A DNA stretch of 64,000 nt from Zanthoxylum bungeanum (lineage: Eukaryota > Streptophyta > Magnoliopsida > Sapindales > Rutaceae), in NCBI GenBank assembly GCA_019454045.1, contig SKCR01041601.1:18967-82966 (forward strand). Reading direction: 5' to 3'. Positions within the stretch are counted from its first letter, which is position 1; the number at the start of each line of letters is the position of its first letter. The translations under genes were made by a program, and so were the position numbers. Positions 20,454 through 32,639 of this stretch are shown one piece after another. The notes beneath the pieces were generated by a model. That model was not told where the DNA came from. It worked only from the letters and a program-made list of their open reading frames with translations, and searched no databases.

Positions 20454-21326
20454 TGTTGGGGTTTGGGCAAAATATCCGGGTTACGCAGCGGAATGAGGGA
20501 AAATCAAATTTTCCAATTTCAATAATTTTTCTTGGGTAATTAAAATACACTTATTTATTTTAATCACTCAATATTCAAAAACAGAAACTTTAACCCAGAA
20601 ATCATAATTTCAGTAAATTACCATACAACCCCAAAACTTTCCATTTTAATCATTTTGGTCCTAAGTTGTTCAAAAAAAGCTTAGGTGATTTCCATTCACA
20701 ACCAAAATGACTTGTACATAAAATATACATTAAAAAAAGAATTCTGAAAAAATTTTCAGATTTTTCAGTAATTACATAAATGCCCCAAAACTTTACATTT
20801 TGATCATTTTAGTCCTAATTTATCAAATACATAATTAGGTGATTCCAAATCACTACCAAAATGATTTATACATGTATAATACATAAAAATACAAATTACA
20901 ATTCAAGAAAATAATTTTCCCTAAATTGCCGAATAGGTCCCTCAACTTTCTTATAATTGCACTTTAGTCCAAATCGGTTCAAAACCATTCAAGATCAAGT
21001 CCAATCAACACCAAAATTAATATGTATCATATATACATCATTAATTAACACATATATGAAAAGCCCCAAATTTGGAGTGGGCTATGAACCCTAATTTTAC
21101 AATTTCCATAAATTGACAAATTAATACCAAATTAATTAAATTCAATACTTTAATTCAATCCTTACCACACCAAACAAGTCCCACCACCATGAAACAACTC
21201 AAGAAAATTTCTAAGTCATTTATGAGTGGTTAAGCAACTCTAGAATGGCAACCAAATCATCTAATGATTAAAAAAAAGCTTAATAACACTTTATAAGCAT
21301 TCTTTCTTAACATGCATGCTAACTGT
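20454..21326. repeat. Copia LTR, left part
   Basis: It aligns with 40523-41600 of the related LTR, including CTTGGGTAATTAAAAT near 20532. It ends at GCATGCTAAC, where the nested gypsy LTR starts. The uninterrupted copy at 25850 reads GCATGCTAACATCTTTC. Confidence 0.8.
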
Positions 21327-24300
21327 AACATCCCGCCTAGGCCAGGATGCTACCGGCAGGAGACAGGCTAAATCCATCTCCATAAGCCTCTGCTTTTAAC
21401 GAAATTTCGGCATGATGTATGCAGAACATCACGCAACCTGGCTTATAGCCAGCACCATGAGACAACCTGCTCAAGCAACTCAACAATGTACAAACATCAA
21501 CTAGGCCTCAGGCCTGAAACTCAATAAACAAGATGTAAATACTTGGCCTCCGGCCAGAACTCAAAAATAAAACTAAACTATTACATATGCAATAATAAAT
21601 AAAAACAAGGAGTCGTGATGACCCATAACTCAACCCAGGACTCAAGACTCTCTTGACTGCAATTGGGGGCGATCCAATGTCTTCAAAGTCTTTACAGAAA
21701 ACCTTCTAGCTCAATTTGACTGCTACTGACCTGCAAAACTAATAAACTATTGTGGTGTGAGTCATAATGACTCAGTAAGTAACCATGCTCAAAACTTAAA
21801 CGTCAAACACATGCAAAGACTGAGTTATATTTCTATGTTAACTTAAATTGTCTATACGGTCAAGCAATTATATATTAGATTTGAGCTAGCTTTCTAGTTC
21901 TTATCCAGTTACCAACATGCTCTTGATATTGATTTCTTTAATCTGATCACTCACATACTTTAAATTCTGTCTACCAGGTATAGTCTTAACATCTTAATAA
22001 ATGTATATATACATTAAGTTTCTATATCATTGTCAACAATGTCAAACCCAACCACGCTCTCACTGCGCTACAATGTTGTCTTTCCCCTTTCCTATTCACT
22101 CTTTACTAATTTAGTTTGGACACTTAATATAGTTAACTTTCTTTTATTTCATTGAAATGTCATCAAATCGGATTTATGAAATAATCTTCCTTTAAGACAT
22201 CATTTCACAATCTTCAATCAAGCATATATATATATAATTCTATGATCATGCTTTATTTATCATAAAGGATTCCTCTTATGTAAACATGTAACTCATACAG
22301 ACATCGTCCAAAAATACATATAAACATGATAATACTATCGGACATCAGCGTCAGCTATATACATCTCATATGATTTTTGGAATGTATGATCTATATACTA
22401 GTCCCGTGAACTATACTCTGCTCAATAAGACATGTTTTGTAAACTATCATTTTAAAACCTTTTTCTGAAAAACTTACATATGAATGTACTAATGCTATCA
22501 TGCATGGTATCAACTATATGTATCTCAGATGAAATTACTTGAATACATGAGGTATATGCATGAGTTGTAAGCTTTACTACACTTAACATACAATGTCTTT
22601 AGAAAATAATGTCTGAAAACCATTTCTGAAAAACTCTTTGCTGAAAACGTTATCTTCCTTTTTCTTTCTGGAAAAAATCTTTCTGAAGACTGTACTGAAA
22701 ACTGAAAACTGAAATCTGTGTTTGAAACTGTAATATGTATTTGAAAACTGAAACTGTATCTCAAAACTGTAAATTGTATCTGCAGACTGAGAACTGCATT
22801 CGAAACTGTAAATTGTATCTGAAAACTGAAGACTAAAAACCAAAAACTTTCTCTGAATTCTGTATCTCTGAAAACTTTTTCTAGAAATCTGATAATTCAA
22901 AACTTCTTTTATGAAAAACTGATATCTGAGTGTCTGTAGAAAAACTGACACATGGGGGCGTTACGTATCGCCGTCCCCCATACGCCATAGAGTCAGAGAT
23001 GCAAACCCATGACATTGGGGCGTTACGTATCGCCGTTCCCAAAGCATGTCAAACCTGCCCTGAAACTGGTGGTCTTGGGGCGTTACATATCATCGTCCCC
23101 CAAGCCACAAACTGGAGCTGAGGGTACGTATCTATGCTACCACCCAAGCTCAAACTGGGGTCTAGGGGCGTTACGTATCGCCGTCCCCCTAGCCCATCTG
23201 GAGGATCTGAGAGCGTCCCCTCGGTCCTCAACATGTGCACATGTTTCTGAATCCATCAATTCCAAAGTATCCGTCAATTCCGAACTATATCTCAAGTTAC
23301 ATAATGGGGTGAGTTTTTACCTCATGCCTCGAAAACCATAAAACCATATACTGTATCTCAAAACTGAAAGGAAGCTTTTTCTGAAATATATATTGTCTTT
23401 CAAAACATTTGAAACTTTTCTTTGAACCTTTGAAATCTTTGAAAACATTTTTATCTTTTCCTCAATTGCTGAAAACTTTAACACACACACACATGCAGAT
23501 GTTTTCTCATGATCCTTTCTACCTTAACCATGCTTAGCTATATGCTCATTCCATACTATCACATATGTTCATGCATATGTTCATGCTTATGTTCATGCAC
23601 GTGTTTATGCATATATGCAAAGTAATGAATTATGTATTCTATTCCTTATATGCTTACATTTTGAATCATCTCACATTTAATATGTTTATATTATTCTTAG
23701 TATACATACACATTTATACCATCATAACTAGGCTTACCTCTACAACTTACCTTACTGGTGGCTCACAAACAATATAAAGCATAATTTATTTTCATACACA
23801 CACGATCGAAGCTCTTCTACTATATCAGACTTCAAACATATACGAGTTTCAATTTCTTAGTTCTTAAACTTACTTACCATTTTCTAACTGTCGACTTGTG
23901 CTCGAGAATCTCGTGTCATAAACTTTTATATATTCTCATGCCATGCATATACTACTCATTTATGCTCTTTATCACCTTATATACTCGTATCTATACTCAT
24001 GTTGCTAATATTCTTATATAATGCATAATTTACAAACTTTCCCTCATAACACTAGTCTCATTCCCTAAGGTGTAGTTTTCTACAACCCCCAAACCCAAGT
24101 CTCATTAAATTATATTCATGACATTATTCATATGCTCTTATCTAAATATACATATTGGTTTATACTTACATATGTATCTCTATACTTCTATATACTCATA
24201 CTTATCTTTATTATATTACTAATTTCGAGCAACGCTAAATTTCTTAAGTATTTGTAGCATGAGTTACTTACCTGGTTTTGCGGACACTCCTAACCCGGAT

Positions 24301-25367
24301 CCGATCTGTCAAAACAAATCATAACATCTGTCAGAACCGTTATTTGTGGAACTTTCTACTCATCTACAATAAACTACGGACTTTCTCGGAATACTCGAAT
24401 CCTCTCAGATTCTACCGAATCAATCAAATCTAATCCGTTCTCACTCGAATTAGACAACAAGCATCGATTTAACATATAACAACACATCCAATTCATTCCA
24501 TGCTAATTCGTTACACTACGGAACTACTGGAAATATCCGAATAAATGGCGGTAAACTTTAAAATGACGTAATTTAAACGGAGAGTCGTACCGAAATTCTG
24601 AGGCCATATTCGGACTTCCATCGGCCATACGAACGTGCTGGTGTCGACGGAATTCCGATCAGAGTTACTGTTCACATGGGTGCTACAGTACACGTGCGTG
24701 TTTCCTCCTCGTTTCGTGTGCATCTCATATAATTTTTGGAATGTATGATCTATATACTAGTCCCGTGAACTATAGTCTGCTCAATAAGACATGTTTTGTA
24801 AACTATCATTTTAAAACCTTTTCTTAAAAACTTACATGTGAATGTACTAATGCTATCATGCATGGTATCAACTATATGTATCTCAGATGAAATTACTTGA
24901 ATACATTAGGTATATGCATGAGTTGTAAGCTTTACTACACTTAACATACAATGTCTTTAGAAAATAATTTCTGAAAACCATTTCTGAAAAACTCTTTGCT
25001 GAAAACGTTATCTTCCTTTTTCGTTCTGGAAAAACTCTTTCTGAAGACTGTACTGAAAACTGAAAATTGTGTTTGAAACTGTAATCTGTATTTGAAAACT
25101 GAAACTGTATCTCAAAACTGTAAATTGTATATGCAGACTGAGAACTGCATTCGAAACTGTAATTTGTATCTGAAAACTGAAAACTAAAAACCATAAACTT
25201 TCTCTTAATTCTGTATCTCTGAAAACTGTTTCTAGAAATCTGATAATTGAAAACTTCTTTTCTGAAAAACTGATATCTGAGTGTCTGTAGAAAAACTTAC
25301 GCATGGGGGCGTTACGTATCGCCGTCCCCCTCATACGCCCTAGAGTCAGATATGCAAACCCATGACA
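21327..25367 (-). mobile_element. Nested gypsy LTR sequence (partly duplicated)
   Basis: It begins TGTAACATCCCGCC, like the inner LTR end at 54486, and contains GACCTGCAAAA and a 24-bp motif GGGGCGTTACGTATCGCC repeated four times (22954-23189). Segment 22356-23012 is repeated at 24722-25367, probably parts of two LTRs. The stretch 22620-22920 is a low-complexity run of CTGAAAACTGAAACTGTA-like words. No coding domain is seen. By analogy with 54486 the element is read on the minus strand. Confidence 0.6.
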
Positions 25368-27587
25368 TAATTTGGTGATTCCAAATCACTACCAAAATGA
25401 TTTATATATTTCTAATAAATGAAAATACGAATTAAAATTCAAGAAAATAATTTTCCCTAAATTGCCAAATAGGTCCCTCAACTTTCATACAATTGCACTT
25501 TAGTCCAAATCGGTTCAAAAGCATTCAAGATCAAGTCCAATCAACACCAAAATTAATATGTATCATATATACATCATTAATTAACACTTATATGAAAAGC
25601 CCCAAATTTGGAGTGGGTTATGAACCCTAATTTTATAATTTCCATAAATTGACAAATTAACACCAAATTAATTAAATTCAATACTTTAATTCAATCCTTA
25701 CCACACTAAACAAGTCTCACCACCACGAAACAACTCAAGAAAAATTATAGGTCATTTATGAGTGGCTAAGCAAATCTAGAATGGCAACCAAATCATCTAA
25801 TGATTAAAAGAAAGCTTAATAACACTTTATAAGCATTCTTTCTTAACGTGCATGCTAACATCTTTCATTTAAGCTTCCAACACCAATATCACATACTAAA
25901 AGTAGTTGAGAAAAATTCATACATCATATGTTAAAGCTTGGAACCCTAGAAATATTTTTCTAGTTGAAAAGGAATTGAAAAAACTTACTTTGATTCAAGT
26001 TTTTTTCAAATCTTCTTCTTTTCCTTTATTTTTCTCTCAACCTTTCTTTGTGATATTTTTGGAGGCTTGGGTTATCAAAATTGAAGCAAATGAAAAAAGA
26101 TAACATTTATATCTAGGGTTGGCCGACTTTGACAAGGTTAAAATGGTAATTTTTGCTTTTTCAATTTTTTTAATTAAATTAAAAGAATTTAAAGTAAAAA
26201 AAGCTACCATTTTCAAAAAGCAAAAATACATGTGCACCAATCAAAATTAGCCATTTAAAAGCATAATAATGATAAAGATAAACATATTAAATAATTCTAA
26301 TTATTTAACAATTAAATAATTAGACAATTACTTAATACAAATATCTAAATACATTTATCATATTTACATTAAATATTCCATAATACATATATTTGGAACA
26401 CATGTCAAATATTTTATTTCATAAATAATTAAAGTGTAGTTAATAAAATCAAGTATTTAATCTAAATACACACTAATTAGAAAACGGTCGGGTAACCCTT
26501 TAAGCATGCATTTTTCATTTAACCGTTAAATGATTTATAAATAATCAGTATTATTTATAAAAGTTTCTCTAGTGCTCTACGAGTATATTTCATTAGTGAG
26601 ACTCTCTAGGTTCAGTCATATCCGTCACGAAATCCAATTTTGTGTCCATAATCTATCCACCCGTAAATTATGATGAACACGGATAAACTCTCTGAACCAT
26701 ACAGGTCAAGGTCACTGCATACGTATAATCCTTCTGTCACAGGTATCCGGATTATCCCAGAGATATAGATAATAATGTCAAATCTCTATAGGTATAATCC
26801 CGTTGACATTTCTATTAGCAATCTCTTAATAACACTTAGAACTTACTTCTACAGTGTACCACGGGCCCATGGATTTAACAGATTGCTAATTACACATTGA
26901 ATACCTATGTTCTGTACACAGAACTGATGGATCATATCTTGATACGCACAGGATATCCTGAGGATCAGTCCACACCCAATGAACAGGCGGAGGTCTGATC
27001 TAAATAGATTGGTGACGTGACTGCCATCAAAGTATGGAGGATATCTCATACATCCACAATGATATCTCAAGTCAAAGGAACTCTATGCTCACTTGACCCG
27101 AGAAGATTCCTATTGACATTGGTGTACCATCTATTAGGATATCTTCAGTGAGTCGTTTAGTGTTTATCTAATATAAACACCTACACGTCTATACGAGTCT
27201 CTCTAGACTCATTGTTCATTGGGATAAACCATCAGACCAAGTCTCGATATACGACGTGTACTTGTCTCAGCAGATTTTACTAACCGACTCGTGTTAGTAA
27301 ATCTTGACCAGGAACTTTATTTGATAATATACTTCCAGTAACGACACTTCTCAATGTCAATTACAAACTACTTTGCAACGGTACACTACATGATATATTA
27401 TCGGGTCTTTCTCTAATATATACATATCACTAAATCCTATTTAGTTTAAATCTAATCGTAATTAGATCGAATATGTATATAAAAGCAACCATAAATAAGT
27501 AATATTATGGAAAAAAATGAATTATTTGTATTCATGAATCGAACATAAATACGATCTGGATTGGCACTCCGAGCACCAGCCCTAACA
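25368..27587. repeat. Copia LTR, right part
   Basis: From ACATAATTTGGTGATTCC it follows the LTR at 40523-43307 to the terminal CCTAACA, with matching blocks at 26590-26760 and 26870-27580. The small ORFs inside have no domain. It lacks the first 385 bp or so of the LTR. Confidence 0.8.
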
Positions 27588-27592
27588 GTAAT

Positions 27593-27681
27593 AACATATA
27601 ACATGGTACTTTTTCAAGGATAAACTAAAGCCATGTTGCAGAAATACAAGATTGGGCACAACAAGTCTTCACCATGCAAAC
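27593..27681 (+). pseudogene. Second Tat-type integrase fragment, right part
   Basis: Removing the copia insertion and one gtaat joins HVI to TYNMVLFQG, then after a TAA TKAMLQKYKIGHNKSSPCK. This matches the Tat integrase around its catalytic VTDNGVQFQGETKAM; Asp is replaced by Tyr. The match stops at 27681 where another LTR begins. Confidence 0.85.
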
Positions 27682-28906
27682 TGATTACGCCCAAAAGATT
27701 ACTTGCGGTTATCGCAGTATAGTTGGGGTGTCTATTCCTCAAAGAGATGGTTACAGAAACTAATTTACTCAAGCAAAAATATTAGCAATAACTTAATGAA
27801 AATATAATGATTGGATTAATAATTAAAGTAAAAACTATGGTAAAATATTTAGGAAAGTCAGTAGAGATAAACAGCAAAACATCGGGAATCCCTCTTGCAT
27901 CAAACTCCTATATTCAATTATTGATTCATTTTATTACCCAATTGAAGGTTTCACATCCCAAACCAACAACCGGAAGATATTCAATTCTACACATATTCAA
28001 ATTCTAAGGTAATTAACGATTATTTTCTCTATGTTAAAAGAACACAAAATTCATCATTACGAGCTATCTAACGTCGATAATATACCCTCAAGCAATACTG
28101 CAACAGAAGACCAACGCATAAAATAACTTTTACCAGTCACAACTAAGTTCGCAAATCACACATAGAAGAAGTATGACTGGATCTATATGGGAGTTGGCAA
28201 AACATAATTTCTGGATTCAATAATCAGAAAATAATAAAGAATAACAAACATTAATTTTATTAAACATTAAAAGATTCTTAGGAATCAAAAACACAAATAT
28301 AGAAATTCAAGTACAAGAAATCATCCCTAACTTTGCCTAGGAGTTTAGTTCTCCATAAAAATAAATCTAGCCTGGGATTGGAGAGAGATATCATTCAGTT
28401 ACTGCTCAATACTCCAAATCGTGTCCCTATCTTCTTCTCTGTTGTGGCTCCGCGTGAAGCTCTCTGCCTCTCGGCCTCCTCCAAATATTTTCCTCTGTTT
28501 TTCCACGTGAGCTCTCCTTTAAATATTACTTTGTGTCGCTGGCATTTAGTAATCAAGGGAAATTGAAAAACCTAAGTCAACTAAGTCTTTGGACCCACGT
28601 CAATTCCCTTCTCTTTTATTTGGTCAACCATTGCAACTTCACTCTTTCTCCTTTTAATTTCTTCACGTCAGGATTCCTTTGTCCACTTTTGTAGGGGCCC
28701 ACGTGTGCAAGCTTCCTTAATTGCTTTTCCTTTCCAATTCCTACAAATAATAAAAAGGAAAATTGCTAAATTAACTTAAATATAAAACACATTCTAAATT
28801 AATATATTGATAAATATTATATAATAAAATATAAAATATAGAATGAAATACTTAACAATAAGCCTGAATAAGTGATGTTTCAAAGTACATTTTCATGCAC
28901 TTATCA
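27682..28906 (-). repeat. LTR of a further, probably Tat-related element (1,225 bp)
   Basis: On the minus strand it runs from TGATAAGTGCATGAAAATG to GGGCGTAATCA, with TG...CA ends. A purine tract CTGGTTGGGGATTG (minus strand) abuts it at 28907-28920, making this a 3' LTR. The preceding caaac may be a target duplication, but its partner is not found. No coding sequence. Confidence 0.65.
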
Positions 28907-29725
28907 CAATCCCCAACCAGTTTATTGTTAGTCTCTAGCAATTCAAGCGCAAAAATAAAATAAGAACTAAATAAAATAAATAAATAATAACTATATAAGC
29001 CACTTTCGTAGGGATCACGGTTGCATTTAGCGTATGCAACAAGCCTTTAAACCCTTAGGTGTTCCTAGTGGACGAGTTATAGTCTCGTGAGGGCTTACAG
29101 CGACGACACCCATAAACGTCATTCAAAACACATGCAAACTGAAAATAACAAAATAAACTAGTCCCAATAATTACACATATGATTGTCCTCAAAGAATGCC
29201 TAGTAATGAAACTAGAGAACCTTTAAAGTACTCAATGGAACTCAAAACCAAGTCCTTGAATAAATCATCTAAGCCAGACTCACATTATGTGTGTGTGAAG
29301 GTTCATTCACAGTTTTATTCCTAGGTAAGTCAACTCAATGATTTCATTTAAAAATTGGGATCGACGGGTCAAACCAACCTAGATATCTCGATTAAGCTGT
29401 GTAATTGCTTTTTTGTGCTCAATATGGTACGATTTTCTTTTTCTTTTCTCGGCTCTTTTTGCTTTTGTTGTTTTCTTTTTGAACTCTTTTCTTTACAACA
29501 CACCTACCCTTTAAGGTAGCATTTCTCCTCATGATGGTCCTAATACTCGCCCATGGGTAGCTTCACGCTTATCGGTTATAGGTGGTTTATTTTTTTTCTT
29601 TATAGACTTTTTCTTTTTATTTTTAACCATACCACACATCATAACACTAGCAAATCAGGGTAGACATATAAGAAAACGGTCATTCATCGACATGCAATTT
29701 CTTTAACTAGTCACCTTGCCAACTA
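28907..29725 (-). mobile_element. Inverted Tat-like 3' region attached to the preceding LTR
   Basis: Read on the minus strand, 29160-29725 follows the Tat 3' region 12100-12720: the block around GATAAGCGTGAAGCTACC, the polypurine tract (a pyrimidine tract here), and the GCATTCTTTGAGGAC words. 28920-29160 is non-coding sequence leading to the LTR. No pol gene is left. The fragment is in the opposite orientation to the Tat LTR starting at 29731. Confidence 0.75.
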
Positions 29726-29730
29726 CTCAG

Positions 29731-31272
29731 TGTAGGCACTGCATTTTTACATATAAGTCCCGATGATGAGCTTCGTACGGAGGCACTACTCTTTAAGTTA
29801 TGGAAGTCACGGGAAACATACGTCGGAAGGGAAAAGTCCGAAATCAATACCCTGTTGGATTTAATTCATCTGCTTAGCTTCGGGTTTGCTCGTTAGGCCT
29901 CTATTTTAAAACTTATCCTTGGCCCAAAACCTCCGCAACCCACACACCAAGCCCATACACCACCAAGCCACACATCAAGCCCACCAAAAGAACCGACCAC
30001 ACGCCCAAACCCCCTAATTCACGCCCAAAGCCTTCCAAAATAACAAATCCACACATTAAACACATGTTGAAATCAAACCAAATCACCTTCCCAAATTAAA
30101 AGATTCAAATTAAATCTCATCAATCACCTTCCTAATTAAATTAAATCACATTCCTAAACTAAATAAAATCAAATCAAATCAAATCAAATTACCTTCCTAA
30201 ATTGAAGAGATCATTTCCTTATGATACACAAACGAAATATCCCCCCATAATTACACAATATTCCTTCCATATTCGCAAAAGGATAACCCCAACCCTTGTC
30301 TATAAAAAGAATAATAAACCAACACTTCACCCCCGGGCATTCACGGCAACAAACAAGCCAATAAACCATAGGAGACCACTCACAAACTACATCACTCACT
30401 CACGTAACATACACATTGCCATTCACTCACGCACACACAGCCTTACACACGCAGCCTTTCACGTACCCCCTAACCAGCAGCCCTTCATCCACCCCTTGAC
30501 TAGCATCCCTTCACGCACCCCCTGACCTGCACCCAAAATATCGCACGACCAGCCCCCTGAACTGCACCCTGAAACTACTGAAAATCAGTCCCTAAACTGC
30601 ACTCCAAACCACCAAAAATTAGCCCAGAAACTGCCTAAATAACCGCACAAACAACAGCCTCAAAACACCTCTATTACCACAAAACAGTAAGACAAAACAG
30701 TCCCTAATTACCGCAAAAATGGTGACAAAAAAAACAGCAAAACAGAGGAAACTGCAGCCCAAAACAGTGAGGCAACGAAGGAAAACAATGAACCAGTAAA
30801 TCGGAAAAGTTGCGGAGCATCAACCCTTCCGACAACCGTGTAACGCACTTCCAAGAGACGACTTAAGAGGTTAGACCTTAGGGAACCTTTTTATTTATTC
30901 CCCCACTTTCCTTCCGTTAGTTATTATTATTTCTTCGCATACGTATTATAGTTTCATGTAAGTTGTGGCCATGGGACGAATGAAATATGTGTTATCTCTT
31001 GCGGTATATCGGATGGAAACCCGGACGTAAATTCCGTAGTCGAATCCGAATGGATGGTAATGCGGTCTGCACTCGGGATACAATGCCACGTACCGCTTGA
31101 GAGATGCACATATTCCATGTCATCTGATCTTATGTTTATTTGTTGTTTATTAGAAATAGTATGTTACTTTTATGCATGATTAGGTTGTTTAGTATATTAT
31201 TTTTTATGCATGATTAGTTGATTATTTCCAAGCATGATTTAGTTATTTCTTTCGCATTAGGAACTTGATTAC
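29731..31272 (+). repeat. Second Tat LTR, incomplete
   Basis: It starts TGTAGGCACTGC and is alignable but clearly diverged from the LTR at 2734. It keeps TATAAAAAG (30301) and the conserved block 31005-31094 (TATATCGGATGGAAACCCGG onward). Similarity ends near 31272 before the usual TGTCTACA end. The ORF at 30202-30525 is in C-rich leader-like DNA and has no counterpart in the other LTR, so it is not called a gene. Confidence 0.82.
30301..30309 (+). promoter_or_regulatory. TATA box of the second Tat LTR
   Basis: TATAAAAAG at 570 bp into the LTR, the counterpart of 3241 and 15391. Confidence 0.55.
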
Positions 31273-32343
31273 GTGTTCGGATAGTCCGACGACCGAATTT
31301 ACTGCCAACATATCCAGGGATCTCATGGGTCACTTCCCGAAGATTCACCGATGACGTATGACTCGCACTTTCATTAATCTGAGATTAATTTGATGATAGA
31401 GAAAATTAATCTGGGATTAATTACGGAGATATTTTATCTGGGATAAAATATCATTTAAAGAGAGAAAATGATTAATTTGGAATTAATCAATAAATTAATA
31501 TATTCGATATATTAAACGAAATTGGATTTCGACGCGGAATTAAAATTAGATTTTAATTCGGGCGAACGAGTTAATTTAGAATTAATTCGTTAGGGATGTG
31601 AATAGTGATTTTGTTAGGCATAATCATTTAATTGCGTCGCAACGGAAAATTCGTTAATTTGGAATTAGCGAACCCGAGCCCGGGATTGTTTGCGAGCGCA
31701 TTCGCATTTCGAATTCGAGTGCGGCACGCAAGTCAAATCAAGCGTTAAATCACTAGTCACATCAAGCGTCAAATCATGTCACTTTGAGTTATGTGATAAT
31801 TTGATTGATTGAGTGATGTGACTTGATGGGAGTTGATGTTGGTAGTTGTAAGCTTTAATTAGTTTGACTTTTTAAAAGCCAAAAATTGTGTATATGATTT
31901 TTTGAAAATCAATTACCAATTTTTACAACACATTTATCACTTCTCTCTCTCCATTCTCTTCCTCTCTCTCTCGGCAAAAACTGGCATTTTCTCTCTTCTG
32001 GTTTTGCTCACTACCATGAGCTACGGGAAGCAAAAGTGTGGTGATTTTGTGGAAAAATCATCAAGAGCTATCACCCTGAGAGACATGCGAAGGTGATAGG
32101 GAAGTCCATCCATGAGCTTGGAATCACCATGACGAAGCTTGGAGCTTGAAGATTGATCCAAAGCAGCAAATGGAGGGGAACCATAGCAGCTCACTGCCGT
32201 GACATACAGAGGGTAGAAAACCAAATTTTTGTTGCCAACCGCGTCGCTCAACCGATCGATGTAAGTATTCCGCAACTTCCTCGATTATATTCACACTTAT
32301 TTCTTGCTTTGTATTCGATCCTCGGGACCGTAGAAACTCCAAC
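31273..32343 (+). repeat. Solo-LTR-like insertion, family uncertain
   Basis: It begins TGTTCGGATAG and ends ACTCCAACA, with TG...CA ends. The left part is full of TTAATTxxGGATTAAT words; 31930-31980 is a CTCTCT-rich leader, and the right side reads like a copia leader. No 5-bp duplication is convincing (ttacg versus cacac), so it may be a recombinant. The ORF at 32153-32626 runs out of this LTR into Tat DNA and is not a gene. Confidence 0.45.
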
Positions 32344-32639
32344 ACACACACACTGGGAGTCTAGTTCAGATCACTCATTCAGACGGTCGGGTTTGAGTAT
32401 ATCAAGTTCTTTGAAGGTTCTTTGGTTTCGACACGAAGCATTCTTTGAGGACGAAAATATGTTTGGCTATCGGGATTATCTCGTGAGAGGAAGTATAGTA
32501 TGTTGGTATGCAACATCACATCAAGAGATCTACCTTGACCTAAAGAAAGCAGCAAAGCACAGTAAAATGAACCAAGACTGGGGGCGACCAGTCTACCCTT
32601 TCTCGTACAGCACGGTTCAGGAATGAACCATCACATCAG
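32344..32639 (+). other. Second Tat element, 3' region start
   Basis: It is closely related to 12560-12740 of the first Tat element (GGGAGTCTAGTTCAGATCA, then CGGGTTTGAGTATATCAAG). Non-coding. Confidence 0.75.

Larger units (their letters stand above)
20454..27587. mobile_element. Copia-type LTR element reduced to LTR parts, with a nested gypsy LTR
   Basis: The unit begins TGTTGGGG and ends CCTAACA between gtaat duplications, and its outer parts align with the 2.8-kb LTR at 40523-43307. About 480 bp (20841-21322) are repeated at 25370-25858. The simplest reading is a left LTR interrupted at 21327 by a gypsy element and a right LTR without that insertion, fused by a deletion that removed the copia interior and part of the gypsy element. 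No coding sequence of the copia element is left. Confidence 0.75.

Noticed and set aside
23565..23777. ORF MFMHMFMLMFMHVFMH...
   Set aside because: Low-complexity ATGTTCATGCAT-type DNA in an LTR; no domain.
30202..30525. 107-codon ORF in C-rich DNA
   Set aside because: It lies in the leader part of a Tat LTR, and the corresponding frame in the other Tat LTRs is not kept.
32153..32626. 157-codon plus-strand ORF
   Set aside because: It crosses from an LTR-like segment into the Tat 3' region, two unrelated repeats.
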